Shown: piece after piece, positions 1-8,501 of the stretch | Layout of the letters: each line of letters starts with the position of its first letter | Numbering within the stretch: the stretch's first letter is position 1 | DNA from: Terramyces sp. JEL0728 | Taxonomy: Eukaryota > Chytridiomycota > Chytridiomycetes > Rhizophydiales > Terramycetaceae | DNA: 18,681 nucleotides | Direction of reading: 5' to 3' | Assembly: GCA_027603945.1 (NCBI GenBank) | Contig: JADIIU010000191.1 | Coordinates: 1-18,681 of the forward strand | Position numbers and translations under genes: made by a program | Notes under the pieces: generated by a model | Seen by the model: only the letters and a program-made list of their open reading frames with translations | What the model was told of the DNA's origin: nothing | Databases searched by the model: none

Positions 1-293
1 AAAAGATTATCATCTTCATAACCAAATGCCTTGTTAGTTGGATGATTATATCCACAATGAGTTTGAGCAAATCGATAGAGAGTCTTTCGAATTCCTTTGA
101 CAGCCTTTGACCCAACAACTTTTCCTCTGAATTCGTAGTATTTCTCTTCTTTCAATACAGTTGCTTTTTTTGTCGCACTTTTGATAATATCTAACCATTC
201 TTTTCGGACTGTCTTCAAGTCTTCTTTGTCTTTCTTCAAGTCTGCTATTTTTTCTATTAACCTTTTTAACAACACTTTCTCAGCAATCCACTT
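1..293 (-). CDS. Unrecognised partial reading frame, truncated by the window edge
   Basis: Reading the minus strand from 293 down to 1 gives one uninterrupted frame of 97 codons that leaves the window still open. It begins just after an in-frame TAG (296..294) and has no ATG near its start, so it is either an internal exon or part of a broken gene. The product is strongly charged and helical at first (Lys/Glu/Asp-rich, for example KKDKEDLKTVRKEWLD), then becomes more compact and aromatic (RFAQTHCGYNHP). A short frame upstream, with an ATG at 340..338, reads about 20 codons and overlaps it one frame out; a 17-nt GTGGAT...AAAG deletion would join the two. I recognise no family. It could be the 3' part of a pseudogene whose earlier parts lie at 337-1022. 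Confidence 0.4.
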
Positions 294-336
294 CTATCAG
301 AGGACAGTTCTTCCCTTAATATTTGCAAGCGGTATC

Positions 337-1022
337 TCATGGTGATGATCCTGCTTCTGTCTTCAACGGCATGCATAATAATCGATCGTTGCCCAAATAT
401 TGTTTTTGAATTATTGAAACCTTTTTAACTCCTAGAATATCACGTGAATTCTGAGACAAATTATGTGGCAAGTAGGGCAATGTAATATGCCCTTTTAAAA
501 AGTAATAGTTAATTTTGTATAAAGAGCATTCATACAAATTTATACAATTTTTCAAAGGGGACACTTTAAACTTGCCTCCAATTCATTGGATAAATTTGTT
601 TCAGCATTTGTGAACAAGCTACCCCTAACCCTATGACACGCAATTTCACCCTGAGTGGATAGGGCATTTGTGTGTGACTGGTAGATGATCAAAAACTTTC
701 TCTATAAATCAGGGGTGAATTGTTGTCATTTGGTCAGTTGACAAAGATTGCTGTCATTCCAGACTTTCTCGCTCGATCAACAGTAGTTTCATAAAATTCA
801 ACATTAACAGAGATTCTCTCTATCCCAAGTCGACTATAATGGGATTACCTTGGAACAATAACACCTTCTGCACTAATATCTACTCTGATATTCTGATTCC
901 AATAAGGAAAAAAGTTGGGCCAATAGCTAAAACTAGAGTAATATAGCGTACAAATATTTCGAGAGTAAAGTAAAAGTAACAAAGTTTTATTAACAAGTCC
1001 CAAGTCACTGGAGTTTTCTCAA
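337..1022 (-). pseudogene. Decayed coding sequence of unknown origin
   Basis: On the minus strand one frame reads 1022..569 with only three stops (847..845, 736..734, 691..689) separating open blocks of about 58, 36, 14 and 40 codons. The second block reads like protein (IERISVNVEFYETTVDRARK). A further 75-codon block in another frame (564..337) has no ATG at its start. Together with the broken frames at 1-340, this looks like one minus-strand gene that has taken on stops and frameshifts, perhaps a mobile-element gene, though I cannot name a family. The first stop sits inside a 15-nt GTAATCCCATTATAG that could in principle be an extremely short intron, so a functional spliced gene is not excluded. 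No other gene is visible in this stretch. Confidence 0.35.
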
Positions 1023-1126
1023 ATCTGCTTCATTACCTCATTCAAAATTCTCAAAATCCATTTGGTTGTGTATTGCAAATCCTTTGCACAAACTCTCTCT
1101 GTTATCATCAATTTGTAATAAAAACA

Positions 1127-1906
1127 TTAGGGTTTTATTAAATTCTCTTTCAACCACTTTATGTTTTCTAAATTCCCATTATATTCTGCATTGGCAAATG
1201 TTTCTTCATCCCAAGGACAATTGTTCTCTTTTAACCATTTCATGTTTTCTAAATTTCCATTATATGCTGCAAATCTAAATGTCAGTCCATCCCAAGAACA
1301 ATTATTCTCCAATAACCACTTCATGTTTTCTAAATTTCCACTGCCTGCTGCCCGTGCAAATGTATATTTATCCCAGGGACAGTTATTCTCTTTCATCCAT
1401 TTCATGTTTTCTAAACTTCCATTGACTGCGGCTTCCCTGAATGAACGATTGTCCCAAGGACAGTTATTCTCCAATAACCATTTCATGTTTTCTAAATTTC
1501 CATTTCTTGCTGCCTTCTCGAATGCACCCTTATTCCAAGGGCAGTTATTCTCCAATAACCATTTCATGTTTTCTGAATTTCCATTTTCAGCTGCCCAGGC
1601 AAATGTATATTCATCCCAGGGACAATTCTTCTCTTTCAACCATTTCATATTTGCTAAATTACCATTTCTTGCTGCTTCATCAAATGTATCTGCACCCCAA
1701 GGTCTATTATTCGCTTTTAGCCATATCAAATTTTCTAAATTTCCATTCAATGCTGCTTCATTAAAAGTAAAATGTTCTGTTGCTCTCTTTACATATCCAC
1801 TTTGCAATTTTCTTGTGTTTTCCAAAGTTGCTTTGTCACATAGTAACCATATTCTATCCCAAATTTCAGTTGGTAAGCTCTTTTTCTCTTGAACTTGATT
1901 GAACAT
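1127..1906 (-). CDS. F-box-like protein with eight short ankyrin-type repeats
   Basis: 259 residues, intronless, ATG at 1906..1904. Residues 10-20 (SLPTEIWDRIW) resemble the start of an F-box, which would recruit Skp1/SCF ubiquitin ligase. From residue 48 to the end run eight tandem repeats of exactly 27 residues, the last cut short, with consensus F-x-x-A-A-x-N-G-N-L-E-N-M-K-W-L, then a K/L-E-N-N-C-P-W-D tail. They are shorter than the canonical 33-residue ankyrin repeat. Repeats of this flavour are known from amoebae, their giant viruses and some early-diverging fungi, usually as lineage-specific expansions. The likely role is substrate recognition, but the target is unknown. AATAAA (1139..1134) lies inside the last codons. 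The F-box assignment is weaker than the repeat assignment. Confidence 0.8.
   Translation of the reverse strand: MFNQVQEKKSLPTEIWDRIWLLCDKATLENTRKLQSGYVKRATEHFTFNEAALNGNLENLIWLKANNRPWGADTFDEAARNGNLANMKWLKEKNCPWDEYTFAWAAENGNSENMKWLLENNCPWNKGAFEKAARNGNLENMKWLLENNCPWDNRSFREAAVNGSLENMKWMKENNCPWDKYTFARAAGSGNLENMKWLLENNCSWDGLTFRFAAYNGNLENMKWLKENNCPWDEETFANAEYNGNLENIKWLKENLIKP
1130..1765 (-). repeat. 81-bp tandem repeat array encoding the 27-residue units
   Basis: Eight head-to-tail 81-bp units, visible on the plus strand as recurring tttcatgttttctaaatttc preceded by an ...aaggacagttattctc-like segment. The units agree well at the DNA level in their central part and vary in the codons before and after NCPWD, as expected of an array that changes copy number by unequal exchange. 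Confidence 0.8.
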
Positions 1907-2269
1907 TTAGATCAAAATTTCGACAAATGATAGTTGCTGAATTGCTTCTTCCCAGATTAAAAATATTCTTTCGAGTATCGCTCTTGTCTGTATCTGTTAT
2001 TAAACATCTGCTAATATATGTTTTACTGTAATTATCCATCAAAGTTTATATAACTTTATTATACTTTTATTTTAGTATTTGTTTATTAATATCATACAAA
2101 ATTTTATGTTGAATTCAGATTGCCAGACAAAGAGATTGAATGGCCATGTTTACTGCGATAACTCCAAAGACCATGTCTCTATCCTGAACAGCGACATTTT
2201 ATTTGAATTGATTTCTAAACAGTGCCAATAAACTGACCTCATATTTTCAAATCTGAATTTTACTTTTCA
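1907..2269. other. Divergent intergenic region with one possible small gene
   Basis: This 363-bp AT-rich stretch separates the minus-strand repeat protein (start 1906) from the plus-strand hydrolase (start 2270) and must hold both promoters. The part 2030-2100 is almost pure A+T. The only gene-like element I can support is the short frame 2106-2231, listed separately. A hydrophobic 35-codon ATG frame beginning near 1926 lacks other support. Confidence 0.5.
2106..2231 (+). CDS. Possible 41-residue protein
   Basis: A short ATG frame (41 codons plus TAA) ending 38 nt before the alpha/beta hydrolase. The product has three Cys (positions 5, 17 and 40) and a leucine/isoleucine-rich C-terminal helix (SILNSDILFELISKQCQ). 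The main support is that its stop codon lies inside AATAAA (2227-2232), the same arrangement seen at confidently identified genes here. It could instead be a relic exon or an upstream ORF controlling the hydrolase. No family recognised. Confidence 0.28.
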   Translation: MLNSDCQTKRLNGHVYCDNSKDHVSILNSDILFELISKQCQ

Positions 2270-3227
2270 ATGAAACTCTGCACAAAAATACTGATAGGTG
2301 TAACCGCATACATAGCAGTTCATCATATCCGAGCATATTTCCATCGTCAACCCAAAAAGACAATTCTCATCAATGGCAAGTTGGTCAATTACGAAATTGA
2401 ACAGCAAGGCGATCCAATTGTAATACTAGTCGCAGGTGCAAACATGTCCGGCACTTACATGCTTCCATTACAAAGGAAATTATCGAAACATGGAATTAGT
2501 ACCTTGATTTACGATCGATTGGGAACTGGAAAGTCTGAGAAACCAACTGAAATGAATTTCAAGGTTTTTGCTCAGCATATACACGAATTTGTAAAATTTG
2601 TGGATAACAAGGCGATCGTGCTAGTTTGTCATTCTTTCGGAGGTGTTGCAGGTACGCATTCTTTAATTAGCGCAATTTTATACCCAGCTGTACAGCATTG
2701 ACCCAAGGATAAAGTCAATCATTCTGGTCGAACCTACTCCGGCGGATTATATTGTAAGATTGCCAAATATTCAAGAGAAATTTGACGTAATGATGCAGCC
2801 AAGATTGATTACAATCGGTTCTATCCTCGGAGACTTGGGGATTTTGCGGTTCATGTCAGATGTATTTTATCAGCCGTTTTACTTTACTACTGTATTCAAC
2901 TTTTACGAGTCTGCCAGGTTTTACAGTGATTTTGTTGATGGATTCAACATTCGCAAGCTCTCTGTTGAATTCAATAGTGTGCGCGTTATGTTTGCTGAAG
3001 GTGCGGAATTGCTTGGGAAATGGAAGCCTGTGCCGGTCAAAATAGCTATGGTAGTGGGCAGCGGGGAAAATCCAGTTTGTTCAAAGGAAAAAGTGACGGC
3101 TTTCTGGGAAAAAACAAGCACCAGAATCAACAGTGAAATATTGACTGATCCAACAAAGTCACATTTTTCAATTCTCTACAGTGATTTGTTGGTTGACGTT
3201 GTTTTGCGCAATTGTCAAGCAAAATAA
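2270..3227 (+). CDS. Membrane-anchored alpha/beta hydrolase
   Basis: Two exons (2270-2651 and 2671-3227) give 312 residues. The first 25 residues form a likely N-terminal membrane anchor (KILIGVTAYIAVHHI), followed by the alpha/beta-hydrolase core: strand plus oxyanion region VILVAGANMSG, the YDRLGTGKS turn, the nucleophile elbow VCHSFGGVA with Ser122 (Cys replaces the usual first Gly), and a late SHFSIL segment supplying the probable catalytic His. Without splicing the frame is lost just after the elbow; removing a 19-nt intron restores VAAQFYTQLYS and runs on to the TAA. The stop (3225-3227) lies inside AATAAA (3223-3228). The substrate is unknown; lipase, esterase or acyltransferase-type roles are all possible. 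The convergent neighbour's stop is only 17 nt away. Confidence 0.8.
2652..2670 (+). other. 19-nt spliceosomal intron
   Basis: GTACGCATTCTTTAATTAG. Removal restores the hydrolase frame after Val-Ala of the nucleophile elbow. TTAAT lies directly before the acceptor. Confidence 0.85.
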
Positions 3228-3244
3228 AGTCTATCGTATTTATT

Positions 3245-4424
3245 TTACACTCCGACTCTATACAGGTACAGCAGCATAAACGAGCAAGTAACCCACACCA
3301 TCGAATCACTAGTCCCTTTCAAAATTGCAGCGGCGAGTGTATTCTGCAAGAAATACTCTGATTCAAAACCAACAAATATCAGGACGTGGTTACTAAGCAC
3401 ATTCACATACAAGAGCCAAATTACAGTATTAATTGCCATTCTAAAGTTGTTGATCTTTCTGTCTTTGGAAGATACCTTGGTTTTTATAGTCGCTATTTTT
3501 TTGAAATTTCCAACAGAATGGCTTTGGGTAATCTGAGATCTTTTCAAGTTGCTTGGCGTTTTAGAATCTCTTGACGCACCGTTTTCAATCAAGTCGTTTT
3601 TAGATTTGCTTGCTGTATTATTTACTTTGGATTTTCGGTTTTCAGAGTGTACATGTGTCTGACTGGTAGCTTCTGACGGCTCTCTTGAGGACTTTGCTTC
3701 GCCCAGTATACGCAAAACATTGTTTCCAAAGAATAAGATTACTGGCAAGGCGATAAATAGGATAGCCATCATATTCAAGCCATAGACTGCTCGACGATAC
3801 TTTGCATAGGCTTCCGGCCCTCCAGTTGCACCAATAGTGCCCCAACTTACTGTAAAAGAAATACTTAGAATCAAAGTAACAAGTCGCCACAACTTTAGTA
3901 TCTTTTCAGGCGAAATAACGCGTTCTCCAACCTTGATGTCAGAGTAGATATTTAGACCTGTAGCTGCTCCGGCTACTCCAACCTATCGTAAGGACATTTC
4001 ATACCATAAAGACACTGGATGCGAGGGCTCCCATGGTGTAATAAAAGAAATCCAACAGCACATTGATTTGGAGGTATTGCTGCACAGCAAAGTCTGACAT
4101 TTGATTTTTGTCTCTATAAGCAACCGAACGAATGTTTGCCAACTCTGCAATTCGTAACGTGTTTGACAAGACGCACAGGACACACAAATCGTCCGCTGAA
4201 TTCCACCTTTTCTTGTTTTCATTAACCGATCTGGCGATAAAATTCCTGATAATAATCCCTAAATAGGCGATAATTGATCCTATCGCCATAATTATCATTA
4301 CCAAATCAATGGTTGCGAAAATTAGAGTCCTTTGCGGGTCACAGCCAAGATAATTCGCACGATAGTCGCATATATCCAATAAATAAGACGAGCTCATAGG
4401 TATAGTTGCATTCGTGCCTGTCAT
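3245..4424 (-). CDS. Seven-helix membrane protein, receptor-like
   Basis: Two exons (4424..4005 and 3982..3245) encode 385 residues from the ATG at 4424. Hydrophobic segments in order: about residues 34-60 (IDLVMIIMAIGSIIAYLGII), a weaker one around the Cys-rich CVLCVLSN, one spanning the exon junction (YYTMGALASSVFMVGVAGAA), then LVTLILSISFTVSWG, MMAILFIALPVILFFG, TVIWLLYVNVLSNHVLIFVG and VWVTCSFMLLYLY. A Ser/Lys-rich hydrophilic loop of about 80 residues lies between the fifth and sixth, where G-protein-coupled receptors carry their third cytoplasmic loop. N-glycosylation sequons near the N-terminus fit an extracellular start. The topology suggests a GPCR-like sensor, but I see no family signature. 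AATAAA follows the stop directly (3244..3239). Confidence 0.7.
3983..4004 (-). other. 22-nt spliceosomal intron
   Basis: Starts GTATGAAATG and ends CTTACGATAG. It lies between codons (after Met of SSVFM); the next exon continues VGVAGAA in frame. CTTAC is the probable branch site. Confidence 0.75.
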
Positions 4425-4446
4425 TTAGCCAGAAAAAACGCAAACT

Positions 4447-4642
4447 TCATCGTCCAATGTTTGACGTCATCAATTGCGATTCATTATTCAAATCAGATTT
4501 AAGGGAGTCGACGACAACCCTGATATTTTTTGCAAGGAGAATGTGGTTTGAGATGATTTGGCGTTTCTTTACGAATGCCGTGGGTGATTGTTGAAGCCTT
4601 TCTTGTGCAAACGTTTTACTGCCTGGCAAATGTCAATTCCAT
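4447..4642 (-). CDS. Possible small spliced gene, about 57 residues
   Basis: Candidate only. ATG at 4642..4640, exon 1 of 23 nt (MELTFARQ, then stop if unspliced), a 22-nt GTAAAA...AAG intron at 4619..4598, and exon 2 4597..4447. The product would be a basic, helical protein (KKRQIISNHILLAKNIR, VVVDSLKSDLNNE) of a size typical of small complex subunits. It would leave 101 bp to the divergent gene at 4744 and 22 bp to the seven-helix gene downstream, both in keeping with local packing. Against it, no AATAAA is found at its stop, unlike all confident genes here, and no family is recognised. Confidence 0.25.
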
Positions 4643-4743
4643 GTTATTTGTGTTGAGCACTTGCTTTCATTTTGGATGGTAAACTCTAATGTATCCAATC
4701 AACTGTACTCAATTGCGTAATATTTCCTAGATATTTTTTTGCA

Positions 4744-6249
4744 ATGGAATTTCAAGATCTGGACTTGAAGATAGTCTTGGCCAAAAATGAATTGGAAACG
4801 CTAAAGTCCAGGCTAAAAGAACTACAAGCGCAAGCAATCCAAACTGAACAAGATATACAATCAAAGAGAGCAGAAATTTCGAGTTTGCGGAAAGTGAAAA
4901 GACGACAAATGGAATCTTTAGCGAATATTAAACGAAAAAACATTGACGGCCATGAGTCAAAAGAGTCTCTGTTCATAAAATTAAAAGAATTTCGAATGGG
5001 AATGAAAAAAGTAAAGATGAACAGTTTTGGAATAGAGTTGGAGTATGGCCCAGAGATAATATGGAGAAACAACAAAGAAGTTTGTAATATACCAGCAGAA
5101 AGAACTGACAGCCAATCAAATGACAGGCATATACAAGCTAGTTGTACAATCAACGACAGTGAAAATGCCAAGAATCCCGAGGACCAGCAATCGGCAAATG
5201 GAAGCAAGCTATGTTTGAAAAGCTACAAAAACAATATCCTCAATTATGAGCTGGAAGAACCAAGCGACAATGACTGGAAGAGCAAAGAGAATATGAGCAT
5301 TGTAAATGGCTATAGTGAACGGAATTTTAGTGGTGCTGAATCAGATTTAGAAGAGTTTATTCAATTGGATGAGCTTCAGGATAGAGTGGATTTTGATGCA
5401 AAAGCTAGTGATAGCAATCTATTTTTTATCGACACAGATAGAGGCGAATGTATTAAAGAAAATGGAAATGTACAAATTGATTTTCACTCAAGCCCTGCAC
5501 ACGACGCTGAATCAGATGATTGGGAATTGAAACTGCAGAAATACCAATGTGATGGAATAAACATTGTTTCTGATGATGTTGAAATACATTCGTCCGATTC
5601 AAGTCGTGTGGATTCGCCTGAAAATATAGCGACACCAGAAAACAATTCTGCAACGTTAAAAGAGACAATACTAGAAAAATTACAAGGATATAAGAGTCCA
5701 AAGAGACAAATGCTTTTAAAACACAAACTGGCTGATAATGATTTCCTGGAACCTGGACTTGCATCGCATTCCCAACAAGAACCTCCGGAAAGTCTTTCTA
5801 CAGATGCGGCTTTATCCGATAAGGAAAATCTGTTAAAGAAACTGCTAATGAAAAAGAAACTAGAAAAGAATACCGTTCCTGAACCAGAAATATGTTTTCG
5901 GAGCCTTATATCCAAAATACCTACTTTTACCAACAATAATTTAAACTACTGTACTATATGCGGACAGTATTCGTTAATTAGTTCCTATCAGATAGCTGCG
6001 CATAGGAAATTATCAATTCCAACCTGCAAACTGTGTTCAACCATTATCAATTCGCGACCAATTATCTCTGTTATACCGGGATTCAACACCTATCAGAAAA
6101 AACGTATAGTGTCCCTGTTGCTAGACCCGTTGAATGGCTTCTTGCTTGATGAATGTGTGGTAAACTATTACGGAGAAGGATCCAGCGCAGAGCGGAAAGC
6201 ACAATTTAATCAAGAAATCCTTCCCGAGTGGAAACGATATTTAAATTAA
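4744..6249 (+). CDS. Unrecognised coiled-coil protein with C-terminal zinc-knuckle-like motif
   Basis: 501 residues, no intron. Residues 1-70 are a heptad-rich coiled coil (LDLKIVLAKNELETLKSRLK), the middle (about 110-330) is acidic, Ser/Asp/Asn-rich and probably disordered, then comes a Lys/Leu-rich helical stretch (KENLLKKLLMKKKLEKN). The C-terminal 100 residues are compact: Cys403-x2-Cys406, His420, Cys428-x2-Cys431, consistent with one zinc site, followed by a conserved-looking tail (VNYYGEGSSAERK). The layout suggests a nuclear scaffold or regulatory-complex subunit, which is only an inference. The TAA stop (6247-6249) overlaps AATAAA (6248-6253), and the next gene starts 40 bp downstream on the same strand. 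Confidence 0.75.
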   Translation: MEFQDLDLKIVLAKNELETLKSRLKELQAQAIQTEQDIQSKRAEISSLRKVKRRQMESLANIKRKNIDGHESKESLFIKLKEFRMGMKKVKMNSFGIELEYGPEIIWRNNKEVCNIPAERTDSQSNDRHIQASCTINDSENAKNPEDQQSANGSKLCLKSYKNNILNYELEEPSDNDWKSKENMSIVNGYSERNFSGAESDLEEFIQLDELQDRVDFDAKASDSNLFFIDTDRGECIKENGNVQIDFHSSPAHDAESDDWELKLQKYQCDGINIVSDDVEIHSSDSSRVDSPENIATPENNSATLKETILEKLQGYKSPKRQMLLKHKLADNDFLEPGLASHSQQEPPESLSTDAALSDKENLLKKLLMKKKLEKNTVPEPEICFRSLISKIPTFTNNNLNYCTICGQYSLISSYQIAAHRKLSIPTCKLCSTIINSRPIISVIPGFNTYQKKRIVSLLLDPLNGFLLDECVVNYYGEGSSAERKAQFNQEILPEWKRYLN

Positions 6250-6289
6250 TAAACACACGCTCATTAATTTCAACCGTCAGTTTTCTCAC

Positions 6290-7052
6290 ATGATTTTTCA
6301 AACCAGAGAAGGTGCAGAGTTGAACTACGAATTCCAGAAAAAGAGCCAGCCAGCAATAGTAATTGTTCCGGGGATCTTGCAAAGCGCTCAGGATTATAGA
6401 TTTTTCCAGCAATTGCCCAACTCATTGCTGCTGGTTGATCCTAGAGGACAAGGAAAATCAACTTACACTCAGCCAATACCACCATTAAGAGTGCCGATGG
6501 ACTTGACTCTGCTACAACTAGCAACCGATGTATTTGATATTATTTTGGAATGTGGATTAAAAGAATTTATTTTGGTTGGATTTGATTTATCAGGAATTGC
6601 TTGTCTACAGCTGAGTCTGTTGCTAAGAGGCAGGGATGATGTGGTGTTGAAAGGAATGGCACTGGTTAATACTACGCCAATGACACCGTCAAGAGGAATG
6701 CTGCGAGTGTCAATGGAAAGCCCGCAACAGTACATTACAAACAGCAGAGGAAAAGGAAATCCTACAGAGCTGGACCACTTTGTATTAAGGGAGCAATTAA
6801 ACTGCATCAATGGAATCAACCTCACCGACCAATTGCACCTGATTAAAACCCCAACGCTGGTTGTCCATGGTGCCGATAATAAGATGATTGATGTTTCGTA
6901 TGGGCTAATGATAGCAGAGAATATATTTGGTTCGGATATCGCCGTTTCCCAAGGTGTAGGGCATTGGTAATTTTCGCTAATTTAGGTATCACCAAGACGA
7001 TTCAAATGGATTAATTGCGCTTGTAAAATCATTTGTGAATAAACAGCAGTGA
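6290..7052 (+). CDS. Alpha/beta hydrolase with Asp at the nucleophile position
   Basis: Two exons (6290-6966, 6986-7052), 247 residues. The fold is clear: VIVPGILQSAQDY (oxyanion region), LLLVDPRGQGKS, the elbow ILVGFDLSG, TLVVHGADNKM (acid residue) and QGVGHW (catalytic His225). At the elbow, where most family members have Ser, this protein has Asp99 in the pattern small-x-Asp-x-small, as in epoxide hydrolases and haloalkane dehalogenases. It may use a covalent Asp intermediate, or be inactive. It lacks an obvious signal peptide or anchor, so is probably cytosolic. The single intron splits the Trp226 codon. AATAAA (7038-7043) is within the last codons. The convergent oxidoreductase ends 30 bp away. 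Confidence 0.8.
6967..6985 (+). other. 19-nt spliceosomal intron
   Basis: GTAATTTTCGCTAATTTAG. Splits the Trp codon after the catalytic GH; removal extends the protein by 22 residues to a TGA at 7050-7052. CTAAT is the branch-like motif. Confidence 0.85.
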
Positions 7053-7082
7053 TTGATTTTGAAAGGGATTTTTTATTAGAAC

Positions 7083-8501
7083 TCATAGATTGCTTACAGC
7101 ATCTCTAACTGCATTCCGGACGACTTCTGCCAGAGCTGGATGAATGTAAATGGTGTCTTTTAGAATTTCCAAATTCGCTTTACATCTCATGTACGCAATC
7201 AGGATGTGGATTAATGTCGAGGCTTCCTTTCCAACAATGTGAGCACCAACAAGTTCATTGTCATCGCCGGCAAAAACCAGTTTAACCATACCGTGATCTA
7301 CCTGCAGTGCAGCACCCATTGCACAGTCAGGATAATCTGCAGTTCCAATCAGCACTTTTCCATATTTTGCCTCTGCTTCATCTTGCGTCAATCCTACTGT
7401 TCCTATTTGTGGATTTGAAAAAACTGCAGCAGGGATAGGCGGGTAAGCCATTCCAACCTTTTGAAGAAAAGTATCCTTGAATACACTCTTGAATACCCAC
7501 TCACCTTGGTAATTTGCGGTATGTCTAAACATTGGATGCCCAGTTATATCACCAAAAGCCCATACATTGGGAATATTTGTCCTGAATGAAGAGTCCACTT
7601 TGATGGAGCCATCTTGCTTGAGTTCGTATCCGTGCTGAGCCAGATTCAACTGGTCGGTAACTGGAACAACCCCAACGGCTGATAGCAAATGGGTAGTAAC
7701 AAACTCTCTAACTTGACCGTCCTTTAATTGTATTTTAGTGTGGAATTTGTTATCGCGATACGAAACCGACACTGGCTTGACTTTTAAGTGAACAGGAAAT
7801 CGTTTTGAAAATTCCGTTTGGAATGCATTACGGATGTCTTTATCTACAGCGGATAGCATTTGACTTCGAACTGCAAATTCAACTTTGGTGCCAGTCTATA
7901 TGAAATTAGCATTACCATTCCAAAGTAGTATCCAAGCTCAACTGCAATGTATCCTCCGCCAAGCACCAGCATCGACTCTGGCTGTTCTTCCAAGCGAAGT
8001 GCTTCTGCATAAGTTAGATACGGAGTTCCCTCCATACCAGGAATATCTGCTTTGTTTGCTCTACATCCGGCAGTAATGAAACTTGTGAATCAACAATTAC
8101 ATTTTATCCGCAGACACCTTAATTCCATTTACTTCAACTGTGTGCGTAGCAATAAACTTGCACTCTCCTCTATACACAGTCAAGTTTGGTATTTTCGCGT
8201 ACATTGGTCCAATAGAATTCGAATCCTTGTCGATAGATTCACAAACACGTCGTACTAGCCTTTGTTTATCAATAGTTGGCTTGGATACAGTAATGTTAAA
8301 CCTGTTTGCTTCTTCAATTTCAGCCATCACGTCTGCTGGGTGGATGAGCATTTTAGATGGAATACATCCTCTGTTTAAACAAGTTCCACCAAAAGGTCCT
8401 TTTTCTATTAACGCTACGTTGTAACCTAGCGAAGCTGCTGGTCTTGTAATTTTAGATCCAGATCCAGACCCAATGATTAGAACATCAAAATGAGTAGCCA
8501 T
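7083..8501 (-). CDS. FAD/NAD(P) disulfide oxidoreductase, dihydrolipoyl dehydrogenase/mycothione reductase-like
   Basis: Three exons (8501..8101, 8081..7916, 7895..7083) give 459 residues, a full-length class I pyridine nucleotide-disulfide oxidoreductase. Visible: FAD motif GSGSGS (11-16), redox pair Cys41/Cys46 in [16 protein letters not shown] motif [12 protein letters not shown], second FAD motif VWAFGDITG, and a C-terminal dimerisation domain with the His-Glu pair in HPALAE. Such enzymes pass electrons from NAD(P)H through FAD to a disulfide. The [10 protein letters not shown] and HPALAEVV signatures recall bacterial Lpd-like and mycothione-reductase-like branches more than the mitochondrial E3 enzyme, so the substrate is uncertain. 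The only in-frame ATG before the FAD motif is at 8501, and no convincing mitochondrial presequence can be added. AATAAA lies 5 nt past the stop. Confidence 0.85.
7896..7915 (-). other. 20-nt spliceosomal intron
   Basis: GTAATGCTAATTTCATATAG. Joins the NAD-binding segment (GYYFGM) to [12 protein letters not shown], as expected in the family. Confidence 0.85.
8082..8100 (-). other. 19-nt spliceosomal intron
   Basis: GTAATTGTTGATTCACAAG. Removal changes ADKM-stop into [12 protein letters not shown], the expected strand following the FAD domain. TTCAC replaces the usual CTAAY. Confidence 0.85.

Noticed and set aside
600..660. Telomere-like CCTAACCCTA motif
   Set aside because: A single occurrence of about ten bases with no tandem repetition.
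1161..1892. 243-codon plus-strand ORF opposite the repeat protein
   Set aside because: It mirrors the 81-bp repeats of the minus-strand gene; the open antisense frame follows from the repeat composition, and it does not have an ankyrin or F-box pattern.
1926..2033. Hydrophobic 35-codon plus-strand ORF
   Set aside because: Lies in the AT-rich divergent promoter 20 bp from the opposite start codon; extension needs a speculative 17-nt intron and still ends quickly.
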